37,062 bases of DNA from Mucidula mucida (Eukaryota > Basidiomycota > Agaricomycetes > Agaricales > Physalacriaceae). The stretch is from the NCBI GenBank assembly GCA_015501055.1, contig JADNYV010000340.1, forward strand, positions 1 to 37,062, written 5' to 3'. The notes beneath the pieces are model-generated. The model did not search any database. It was not told where the DNA came from and saw only the letters and a program-made list of their open reading frames with translations. Below are positions 10,422 to 18,879 of this stretch, one piece after another (the stretch's first letter is position 1; each line of letters opens with the position of its first letter). Made by a program: the position numbers and the translations under genes.

Positions 10422-10990
10422 CAATTCAATCGGAGACTGAATTAAATGTTCGCCTTTTCTTCCTTTGTCCTCCAGCCTTCGGGGTTCAACCTAGCAATGC
10501 GGAATGGAACTCACTCTTCTTCAGGGCTTCTCTATCAGACGTCTTCCTTTGTGCTCATACAATAACCTTTCGCATACTCTCCGCCCATTTCTGTGCCGAC
10601 AGGAAGGCAATTCCTCCTAGCGTTGCCTTTGTCCTAGTGGATATGGCACCTTGATATGGGCGCATCGGATTCCTTGCTAAGAAAAAGCGACAGTTCCTTT
10701 AAAACTCGCCCTTCTTCATTGCCCCAATTCTGCTCTGGACGCTTTCAAGAACCATCGGAGGATATACCATCTGCGGCGTAGAAACCTTGCTCTTGTCTTG
10801 TTTTGTTCGTGCATCTGACACGCCCAACACCCACTCGTATCGTGTTCCCATTCTCCAAGGTCTTTCGCGTCGCCCTGATCTCCGTAACAGCTCCAAGGTT
10901 TTTATTCGTCGCTGCATCCATTTCTGGTATGACGACGAAACGGTCGTACCTGCACCGGGCGGGTTAGCTCAACCGGCGTCCACTCCGACT
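10422..10990 (+). repeat. F1 tRNA-like repeat, long copy (unit B)
   Basis: The head AATTCAATCGGAGACTGAATT is an inverted repeat. Then come the box-A-like TTGTCCTAGTGGATATGGC at 10629, CCATCTGCGGCGTAGAAA at 10764, and CGTGTTCCCATTCTCCAAGG at 10841. The terminal core GGGTTAGCTCAACCGG at 10961 is the most tRNA-like of all copies. The same five blocks stand in the same order at 15113-15740. Confidence 0.6.
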
Positions 10991-11099
10991 TCACCAAGAC
11001 GGCATCATCATTTTTGCGCCGGGTACGCTGTCCCACCTCATAGACAAAACTTGGCCTAGACCCTGGTGGTCAGCAATAGCGACACGGTCAGAGGACATA

Positions 11100-11790
11100 C
11101 AGGTGACCAACCGCGGCGTAGACTGTTTGTGCTTCTTTTATCTTCGATCCGTAGCCACTTGGCCTAGTGGAGCATGGCAACGGTTATTGAGTATAGCGTT
11201 TTGGCCGGAAGCGGAACGATTGCGGCCGGTGTCTTCCTTTTTCTTTCTTTTACGCGTCAATGCCCCTTGATTTGTGTGTATCGCACGCACTGAGGCAGGA
11301 CAAAGTCCTCGGGCGAATGACACAGAGACGGGAATTGCATGCTTTCTTCTCTTTTGTACGTCCTTCCTGGGCCCGACATCTCCCTGTAACACTCATATAG
11401 AGATATCGCCGCCCTCTTCGCATCGCTTGCTTGTCCTGCTCCTTCGTAAAGACAACGATCAATGGTCTCTTGACCTAAAAAATCTATGGCACCTACTCTT
11501 TTCGCATACGCGGGCAAGGTAATCTTACTAGGCTGAACCTTTTTGCTCTTTCTTACCCTCCCATAAATTCAGATTGCGAGTCTCTTGGTGCTCGCCACAT
11601 AGCATGATCCCGGCTCGTGTTGTGTGTGCCCCTTCCCCAAAGTCATCGCAGATGTGTGGCTACCTACACCAGGTGGATCAGCTTAGCGGTTAGTCACAAA
11701 GGCAATCTGAAGAATTGGTTTTGGGTGATCATCTCAGACCACTTCACTTCTTGTTCTACGAGATATTCCATTATCGTATTTGTTCAAAGC
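11100..11790 (+). repeat. F1 fragments
   Basis: ACCGCGGCGTAGA at 11112 and TTGGCCTAGTGGAGCATGGC at about 11159 are F1/F2-type marks. A more complete 3' part follows: GTGTGCCCCTTCCCCAAAG at about 11623, then the terminal core GTGGATCAGCTTAGCGGTTAG at 11674. TTTTGGGTGATCATCTC and TTCTACGAGATATTCCATTATC (box-B-like position) reach 11775. No gene is visible in the stretch from 10990 to 12020. Several short ATG frames occur but show no protein features. Confidence 0.45.
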
Positions 11791-12019
11791 TAACATCACG
11801 ATTAAGAAAAGCCGCCCACTAACGTGCTCACTTATCCTAGCAATATTCAGTGGTGCCGTGACAGGGATAGACACAATTTTCTTAGCGATGAAGTTGATTT
11901 TCCCATCCTCCTTGTGTGCAAGTTTTTTTGACCGCAGATACCTACCTATCTTGGCTTCATCACGTTACCCACCTACTCTCCACCATGACGTCCCTTAATC
12001 AAACAAACAACAACGAAAT

Positions 12020-12160
12020 ACGCTGGCCCGGTTAGCTTAACTGTTAATGTGCCACTGGATCTCCTCATTGATCTTTTTGTCTGTGTCTTCGTCTCGCCGA
12101 GCTTGTGGTGCTTGTCTCTTGTGATGCGGTGTCGTTCAGAGGTTCCAGTTGTTTAGTTTG
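12020..12160 (+). repeat. F1 tRNA-like repeat, 3' part
   Basis: The core CCCGGTTAGCTTAACTGTTAA at 12027 is followed by ACTGGATCTCCTCATTGATC, GAGCTTGTGG and, at about 12138, AGAGGTTCCAGTTGTT. The last piece matches the GAGAGGTTCCAGTATC box-B-like element at 2413. The box A to box B distance is about 110 bases here and at 2294, wider than in a normal tRNA gene. Confidence 0.5.
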
Positions 12161-12369
12161 AATACTACCGTCCGTGCACCAGACATGATGTGGTCTAGGT
12201 AGTCGATTGGTACTATGGTCACGGTACCATAGATACTAGTTTTTCGAATCTTTTTGTCGATCGCGGAAAGTTCAATTTCTCGAGCGGACGCGTCCTCTTT
12301 CTCGGTGGGAAGCTGAAAGTGAGTATACGAACATCAGTCTCAAGGCCACAGGTAGTCCTTACTCGTCAT

Positions 12370-12810
12370 CGTCTGTCTTTTCAGTTTCTGCATTCGTTTT
12401 GCTTCACAGACTCCGAGGGTGCCGTCAATCTCATACTACATACATTATCCTTCGAGGCGACATAGCTTACTGGATATGGTGTCTCTTAGACTGAGTGCCA
12501 GCCGCCTAGTTTTTGGCGCAAAAAGATGGGACAGCATCTCAATATCGGCTCGACACCTTTTCTGTATCCTGATACGTCCCGGAGTAAACGTACAAGTACA
12601 CTGTCCTCATTCGATCCCCCAATGTCACTTGGCATGTGGAGAATATGTAGCATGTTGTTTTCAATCCGCGCTGTCAACGGTCCCGGACAACTGCTCAGTG
12701 GTTCATAATTACAGGACAGCCTGTTAGGACCTGCTACGAACTGTCCGTGATTCAAAGTGTTTCTCGAGGCCACTTGGCCTATCGGAGGAGCGTCTCAATC
12801 ATGACGGCAA
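12370..12810 (+). repeat. F2 tRNA-like repeat, good copy (unit C)
   Basis: Partner of 7100-7450, with the core GAGGCGACATAGCTTACTGG at 12453 continuing ATATGGTGTCTC. This layout is reminiscent of the D-arm region of fungal tRNA-Arg genes (general form GGCCTAATGGATAAGGCGTC). GCATCTCAATATCGGCTCGA, AAGTACACTGTCCTCATTCG and CCCGGACAACTGCTCAGTGG follow. A further F2-like fragment with an inverted repeat (CTATGGT/ACCATAG, 12213-12232) lies just upstream. Confidence 0.55.
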
Positions 12811-12963
12811 GTACTTTTGCAGTTCCTCGCGACCCGTACATGTGGTTGACTTGAATGTGATCTCTGGTAGACGGGCACGGACCAATCTTGGACGAATTTT
12901 CAAAAAGTGGTTGATCATTGAACGTCCCATCCCGTACAAAACTCACAAGGCATGTCAAAATGG

Positions 12964-14065
12964 CTACTCCGCTAGCACCTCATCCATATCTACCACCAAC
13001 TCATCCTTCGTCTTCAGCTCTGCCTCGAAATACGCCTTCGCCCCACCCACACCGCGTGTCCTCACCAATTTCGATATCCGATCATACGCCGCCGGTCCAT
13101 CGCACCACCTCACCCAACACACACAGTTCCTCTTCTCCGTATACACCATGAGATCGCCTTTCGGGATTTTCTGCCGTGCACCGTCGCCGTTACCTCTGGA
13201 CCACACTTGAGCTGAAAGTTTCTTGGCGTGACACCGTCCGCATCAGAGATATCCACGTCGGCGCCGAATGCCTTGAGAAGGTCAATCGCCGCGATAGAGT
13301 TTCATAAACACGTTCAACAACCCAAAGCGGTCTTGGGTGATTCGGATTCGCGCCGGATTGGAGAAGGAAGCGACACAGTTCGATACGCGGGACGTGCATG
13401 GTGCCGTGGATCAGAACAGTATAGCCGACGATATCCGGCAGGTCGACAGGCGCGCCGCATTTGAGGAGATACTTGACGTGTCAAAGTGGGGCAGGTTGGA
13501 CGAGTCGCCGCCGTAGATTGGACTGATACGCTGTGCTCCAGCCATCACGAGGGTTGTGTATCCAGACGTGTAGGGCGTCTCCGTTCCTTCGAGATCTGGG
13601 GCCTTGCCGTCAGCGGGTTTGATGAGATAAGCCATTTGAAGGATAGTAGCGCACTTTGATAACATCCTCGGCTTTCCCAAGTAGGAGGAGTATCAAGCCA
13701 CGTTAACATAGAGACGTTGAATGTCCTGGAGTTCTTCACGTAGAGGTGTCGGAGGCGTTGACCTTGCATGCCAAGCGTAAGGAATTCGCAGGCTGGTCGA
13801 TGAGTTTCTGCATTATTTGTGGGACTTTGAGTCCTCCGCTTCCATCGCCTCGATGTGTTCCTTGCGTTCTGTAAGGAAACTGGGACATCCGGGGCGAAAA
13901 TAAGAGTGGACAAGGAAGCAAAACGAAAGAGACAGCCTGCCGATCCCGTGAGAATGTATATGCCGCCGGCTTGTCGCGAATCCTGAATGTATTAGGATTT
14001 AACAAAGCGATGCTGATCCCGGCGAATCCCTTTTTCGTCCTTGGACCCACAGCTGTTGTTCCCAT
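12964..14065 (-). pseudogene. Ankyrin-repeat protein, pseudogene copy C (MYND finger deleted)
   Basis: Read right to left. The 5' part matches copy B (KVPQIMQKLIDQPAN, QGQRLRHLYV). Then come VIKCATILQMAYLIKPADGK, GTETPYTSGYTTLVMAGAQR and IYGGDSSNLPHFDT, followed by ankyrin remnants in broken frames (MHVPRIELCRFLLQSGANPN). Near 13178 the sequence jumps from the post-ankyrin position straight to GDLMVYTEKRNCVCWVRWCD. Compared with copy B, about 420 bases coding for the MYND Cys/His residues and the following 60 residues are absent. The C-terminus (RTRGVGGAKAYFEAELKTK) is open and ends at 12964. Copy C keeps the C-terminal frame that copy B has lost, so the lesions are independent. Confidence 0.65.
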
Positions 14066-14143
14066 TGTGGTCGATCACGATCTGCGACGTCCTGTTGTTC
14101 TTCTTTGGTCCTTCAATGGTTTTCTATTGTCTATGCGCGCTGA

Positions 14144-14150
14144 TATAAAA
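14144..14150 (+). promoter_or_regulatory. TATA box of small ORF, unit C
   Basis: TATAAAA lies 64 bases before the ATG at 14214, at the position corresponding to TATAAAG at 9354 in unit B. The longer leader in this copy is due to a short CT-rich insertion. Confidence 0.5.
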
Positions 14151-14213
14151 AGCCTTCCTCCTTCTTCTTCGTCAACCAATAATACTATATCCCAAGTCCC
14201 AACCAACATCATA

Positions 14214-14513
14214 ATGAGCCACCACTACCCTACACCATCTCACGTCTATCGACCTCTGCAGTCGATCTCTGACCACGATCTGCACAACGGCGTGCTGGTC
14301 AATCCAGCTAGATATATCGCGCCACATCCTCCTCGCGAACCACACCCAGATGCGCGACCCATTTCGAAACGCGGTCCGTGGGCCACCGCCGACCAAATCT
14401 TACACTCGCCGCGTCACAGACACAATCCATCACCTCTACCTCAGCGACATAGCACTCTGAGCATCTTAGGCTCATTACGTGGCTGGAGAATCGGACAGAA
14501 GACGGGGCGGTGA
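14214..14513 (+). CDS. Small conserved protein of unknown function, 99 aa (unit C)
   Basis: Duplicate of the 9396-9698 ORF. It starts MSHHYPTPSHVYRPLQSIS, retains NGVLVNPARYIAPHPP, DARPISKRGPWATADQIL and SILGSLRGWRIGQKTGR, and ends in TGA. Relative to the unit B copy, a three-residue piece is present after PHPP and a few residues are missing before the SILGSLRGW end. All length differences are multiples of three. Basic, Pro/His-rich and without a recognisable domain. A tRNA-Arg gene follows about 250 bases downstream on the other strand. Survival of the frame argues for function, but expression is untested. Confidence 0.6.
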   Translation: MSHHYPTPSHVYRPLQSISDHDLHNGVLVNPARYIAPHPPREPHPDARPISKRGPWATADQILHSPRHRHNPSPLPQRHSTLSILGSLRGWRIGQKTGR

Positions 14514-14759
14514 GAACGAATACCAGGGGCCGGAGTCCTATAGATTTTTGTATAATGCGGCGGTGTACTAGTATCCAGAGCTATTTCTATTGACGTTTGT
14601 AAATGGATATCAATCAGAGCGAGTGAAGCGGACAGCGTCGTGACCACGCAGATCGAGACCCCGAGGGATGGTAGCGTCAAGGCCGAGGACATCAATCTAA
14701 AACTGGGGACGAGATTCGAGCTACAGATAATCGTTCGTGTCGGTGCAAAAACAAATGCC

Positions 14760-14831
14760 TGACCACCGCAGGGGTCGAACCTGCAATCTCCTGATTCGTA
14801 GTCAGACGCGATGCCATTTCGCCAGGCGGCC
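14760..14831 (-). tRNA. tRNA-Arg(ACG)
   Basis: Read on the minus strand, the acceptor stem GGCCGCC pairs with GGTGGTC (two G-U pairs) and A is the discriminator. The D arm has GCG/CGC pairing. The anticodon stem TCTGA/TCAGG holds the seven-base loop CTACGAA, giving anticodon ACG (read as ICG for Arg CGN codons). The T arm is GCAGG-TTCGACC-CCTGC. Total length is 72 nt with no intron. Box A and box B are intact, so it should be transcribed by RNA polymerase III. It is the only complete cloverleaf I found in the window. Confidence 0.93.
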
Positions 14832-14922
14832 GTGTGATGTGGCGGCCCGTCACAATTCCATTCAGTAGCACAGCTCGCGAAGAAGCAAAGACATTAAAGG
14901 CGGTTTAGCAGGAGAACAGCGC

Positions 14923-15132
14923 ATGGCGTCTACATCAAGAAAGAGCGCTCCATATTCCCAGCATGATGGCACCGTACAAGGAGCCTGCGGAGATGATGCA
15001 GCGGTGTCACTGGGAGATATCGAAGAGCTCGTTAAGTTGTCCACACGGTGTGAGGGAAAGGAGGAATACAGAACGTCTCGGGGAATTTCTGAAGAGGTTG
15101 ATAATGAAGCCATATATTCAATCGGAGATTGA
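14923..15132 (+). CDS. Doubtful short ORF, 69 aa
   Basis: An ATG frame encoding a Ser/Gly/Glu-rich peptide (MASTSRKSAPYSQHDGTVQG at the start). The same DNA in unit B (about 10200-10300) does not keep this frame open, and the end runs into the head of the F1 repeat. The frame may be a remnant of an older gene or chance. Confidence 0.15.
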   Translation: MASTSRKSAPYSQHDGTVQGACGDDAAVSLGDIEELVKLSTRCEGKEEYRTSRGISEEVDNEAIYSIGD

Positions 15133-15740
15133 ATTCAATGTTCGCACGCGCCTTCATTCAGTTCCCTAAGGACGCAATGCACACTATGCGTGGAAGGATA
15201 TGAAGCGCGCGCAATGCTTTATACGGCTTCCCCTTCTCTGTCAGATTTTCTCTTGGATTTCTTCCTGACCCGACTTGGCAATTACTTCTGTCTCCTGTGC
15301 ATGGTCCTTTGCCCTAACGGCTATGGCACCTTATAACGGCGCATGTTCGTTGTTTTTCACGTTGCGAAAGTCATACTGGCGCTGTTCTTTTATAATTTGC
15401 CTTCCTGCTTTCAAAACGACGATATAATATCTGTCTCTGGACGCATACGGAAACGACACCGGTATACCTCGTTATCCGACCACTCTCGCCGGCTGAAGGT
15501 CGGAGGATATACTATACTCTTAACCATCTGCGGCGTAGAACTCTGGCTTTGTATGTGCGTCCGACCACGCATGACACCCACTCCCGTCGTGTTCCCATTC
15601 TCCAAGGTCTTCACGAACAAGTCGAGTCTCTCCGGTTTCCGCGCCCCCGTCTCCGAGGCTACTGCGTTTTTGTTTGCAACGTGGCACGACAGGATTATTA
15701 TACTCGCATGGGTCGGATTAGTTTAACAGTCTACTCCAGC
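15113..15740 (+). repeat. F1 tRNA-like repeat, long copy (unit C)
   Basis: The head ATTCAATCGGAGATTGAAT (about 15117) is a perfect 8-bp inverted repeat. Then come the box-A-like TTGCCCTAACGGCTATGGC at 15310 and TAACCATCTGCGGCGTAGAA at 15521. CGTCGTGTTCCCATTCTCC and AAGGTCTTC follow at 15584, and the terminal core GTCGGATTAGTTTAACAG at 15713. It is the rightmost F1 copy seen. Confidence 0.6.
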
Positions 15741-15831
15741 ATTGATTAGGGATCGAGCGCTCTTTTTGTATCGTATGCTTCTGCATAGGGATGTGCGCCG
15801 TACCGTTACGGTTACGGCCGTAAGCCAGGGC

Positions 15832-17928
15832 ATGCCGTCTATAAACAGCGATGAATTGCTGCTAAGTATCGTGAATTAATCATCGTTTTCCGTGATTGTG
15901 TTATCGCTCGTCGCGGAGAAGGTGATTTCGTAACGCAAAGAAGCCTGGACAATTCAATTTGTTCGTGTTTAACGCGGATGGTGCAGGGCCGGTACACGCT
16001 TTTCTGAACAGCATCTCCGATGATTCCTGGAAGGAATCTAAAGGTACGTTCTATGAGCTCTTTGAGGCGGGGGCTTATGACAAAATTGCGATCCAGGAGC
16101 AAGCACTTCAAGGCTCACCAAAGGCTTTGACCAATTGCCTGTCTCGGTTAAACAAAGATGTCGCGAGCAATCCTGGACAGCGCCCGCCCATCGTCGCAGA
16201 ATTCGTATCATGGGGTCTGTTCTCCGCCATTTTCAGCATCGAGAGGGCTCCGCCCGATACGCCGGTCGACGTTGCTTTCTGGTGTCAGCACCTCCACCTT
16301 TCGCCAGTTCATCTCGCTCTACAGATTATTTTGGCGGGAGCCGAGGTCCCTGCGGAGGGTGACAAGGAGCTTCACACAGAGGTATGGCCCGGGGTGCTAC
16401 GCTGGATAATCTTCATCTCGCGGCTCGACGACGACGCCTGCCAATCTATGGATCCGAGCGTGTTGAAACTGGCAGCGGAGGTAGCCAAAGGTGTTCTCCA
16501 GTTCCTGGCTCGTCCGCCCCAGGGTTACATCCTCTACAAAGACTTCGAGGGTGCACACTGCCTATTTTTGTCAATTGTGCGTTTGGCATTCTGCTGTCCT
16601 GCGGCATTGTGGTCTGCGTCGGACCGCGACATGTTCAGTTCATCATATTTTATTTTGGCGCCTCTTTCCAAAAAGTCGCATCGCCTTTCTCCGGAGCTTG
16701 CATCACAAATTGCGGGATTGTCCGTCATGGCTATCTCACAGCAAGTCGAAGACCGCACGGAACATGACACCGTCTTCCTGGACCGATTTGTTCTCCTCCG
16801 ATTGCTTGTCGCCAATGACAAAGCCTTAGTGCGCCAGCTGAGCGCCAAACGGTACGCCCATTGGCTTATGGCATGGGCGGGATATAAGGCACGACCGACG
16901 CTCCCATTCACCATCTTTGCGCACTCCGTTGCAATGATAAACCATATTCTGTTTTTCTTCCAACAAATGATACTCTGGGGCGGTACACCGGTCGCAACGG
17001 AGATCCTGGCATCTGGATTTCTGGGTGTCGTGTCTTCCGACGGATATACGCGCTTGATGGAGTTCGACGCCTTACACGGTGAACGCGATGCTGACTACGA
17101 CATGATCGGCATAAAGGATCACACCCGGAAGATCCTGCAGAGCATGCAGACATTCTCAGTGCTTCAATCTTTCATTAGGGAAATCAAGTCTCCCGTTGCA
17201 GCCTTCAAGCGATCCCGAACCTACAAAGAGAATCTGCAATCTCAGGATGTGCAGGCCTTTCTCGAGGTAGTCGCGCTTCGGCGACGCATGCGTCAGGATT
17301 ATATCCGCAGATGCGGAAATGATACGGTACGTTAATCTGCATATGAATGCATGATCTGACCTCGGCCTACAGTGCGACGGGAACCCTCGAGGACGGGTGC
17401 GAATGCGATACGTATGCTCGTGTTGCAGATACACCCTCTACTGTAGTCCCACTTGCCAGCGTGTGGATTGGCAGGCTGCCGCAGGACACAGATACAAGTG
17501 CACTCCGGCACCGGAAGGCCAGACCGTAGGTAGGAAACCATTTGGTCTCACTCGTCGTGTCTCGGCATCCTCACGTTCATATTACAGGGCAGCGCCAGGA
17601 CGGTGCATTTATTCAAAGCGAGCTCGTTCTCCCATTGCTAAAACAAAATGCTGCACCTCTGAGAGAACACATCTCTCGCGTCAACGGCGATTATGATGTT
17701 GTTCTAGACTTCCTAGTAGATGGTGGAAATGGCGTTCTCAAGTTCGAAGATGGGAAGACAGGGAGTCGTCGTCGACTCGAAGTTGGCCAGCGCTGGGTTG
17801 TGCCTAGAATAGCGAGGGAAGATGGACTTGAGGGGAAGAGTGACCCGGTATGGATCCTCAGTTTGACGGTGGCCGGCGAGTTGTATCTCACTGAGGCAGG
17901 AACGTCACATTATAGAGTAATCATATGA
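15832..17928 (+). CDS. MYND-type zinc-finger protein, paralogue 1 (4 exons)
   Basis: Proposed exons are 15832-15870, 15941-17326, 17373-17529 and 17588-17928 (640 aa). A long helical, ARM/HEAT-like N-terminal part of about 470 residues includes VWPGVLRWIIFISRL. The MYND finger follows: RRCGNDT-C, then VCSCCRYTLYCSPTCQRVDW with GHRYKC, giving the Cys/His ligands. A C-terminal domain of about 110 residues ends the protein. The intron at 17327 falls exactly between the first two zinc-ligand Cys. The paralogue at 20958 has its intron at the same place and phase. The large exon has no ATG near its start, so exon 1 (MPSINSDELLLSI) is inferred. It resembles the paralogue's MLCLQSDALDGSL, but the intron has a weak branch site. 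MYND fingers bind proline-rich partners. The role is unknown. Confidence 0.75.
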
Positions 17929-18879
17929 TGGCTCGGTACTCTCCGTCGCGCTCAATGTAACGCTAGTAGAATATGAGTATGTATTGTACAAGCCTTACAA
18001 GTATCACGTTGTCTCCTAATCTCTAGACCTCGGCGAGGCCGTAAACTTTAGTTTGATCCAGTTCAGCGGTTGCACATTGGCCGCTTGAGGTCAGAAAGCG
18101 TACTAGGCCTATCCACTACAGGAGCTTTAAAGCACTACCGGTACAATTGACAATCGCATGTCGAAACGTGAACGCGGTAGCGGCGTTTTTTGGCCGTGTT
18201 TCTCTTCTCTTACATTGGGCACCGATGTTATCTTGCCGTCGCTGTTGACTTGCGAGAGGTAGATTCCGCTCATCGATCTCTTGTAGTAGTTTTTCTATTC
18301 TTTTCCATTCGGCAACACACTGTCTCGGGACCCTCGTTTTTCGGCTCAATTACACTAGCTTTTTCTCGACAATGTGAACTTGCCGTCATGGGAAGAGCTC
18401 GGGCAGCTGAGTGGAGTTTTTTTTCACCGTGGCATTCATGTCGTTCAAGGAAGATTTCAAATCTTGTTTCCTCTGGCAAATCAATGCTGCTGGGACGCGG
18501 CTCTAAAAGGTAAGTTCCGTAAATTGTGGATCCAGTATGCGAATCTCAAGTCGCAGGAGGAAGACAGCAATCATCTACGGGATAGATACGAGGCCAGGTA
18601 TTATCTCGCTCAAACTACCTACGGACTTTTTACGTGCGCGACCATAACAACAGGCAGTCGTGAGTGGATGCATCTTTTGACCGGATTGTCCGATACTCAA
18701 TTGCGGCCTTATAGCTGTCGTGCATCACGAAGGCTCAAGATCCGCGTGGTCTTGAGAATCGTACACACCTAGCGGTTTCAATCCGACTGCGTTCCTTCTC
18801 TTCTCCCATACATCATTTTTTGTCTTTGTTCTTTTCCTTCCTTTCGTTCATTGAACACACTGTTCCGCGGGTCCTGGAC
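17929..18879. other. Intergenic region upstream of the membrane-protein gene
   Basis: Pyrimidine-rich leader-like sequence is found at 18780-18860 directly before the ATG at 18880. A second pyrimidine-rich stretch at 18270-18340 shares short pieces with it (AACACACTGT...CGGG, and CAATTACACT further on). A partial upstream duplicate of the gene's 5' end is possible. A frame open at 18374-18772 has no ATG at its start and no recognisable protein features. No confident gene. Confidence 0.35.

Larger units (their letters stand above)
7100..11000. repeat. Duplication unit B (partner of 12390-15740)
   Basis: The order in this unit is F2 repeat, ankyrin-MYND pseudogene (minus), TATA-led small ORF (plus), a short decayed segment, and a long F1 repeat. 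Exactly the same order occurs at 12390-15740. Coding parts of the pseudogenes look roughly 85-90% identical by eye, and intergenic parts less. The units are direct repeats separated by about 1.4 kb. Each carries private deletions, so the duplication is not recent. Confidence 0.65.
12390..15740. repeat. Duplication unit C (partner of 7100-11000)
   Basis: Same block order as unit B: F2 repeat, ankyrin-MYND pseudogene (minus), small ORF (plus), decayed segment, F1 repeat. Private features are a deletion of about 420 bases that removes the whole MYND finger, several short deletions in the ankyrin part, and a tRNA-Arg gene between the small ORF and the F1 copy. The right end of the unit coincides with the end of repeat-rich sequence in the window. 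Confidence 0.65.

Noticed and set aside
10955..10990. GGGTTAGCTCAACCGG as a complete tRNA gene
   Set aside because: Box A is good, but no anticodon arm, T arm or acceptor pairing can be folded around it. The same holds for the other F1 and F2 cores.
7100..15740. Repeated blocks as a CRISPR array
   Set aside because: Blocks are long, diverged, unevenly spaced and in a eukaryotic genome. There are no regular short repeats and spacers.
16534..16914. Antisense frame in MYND paralogue 1
   Set aside because: It is fully inside the long coding exon and shows no motif.
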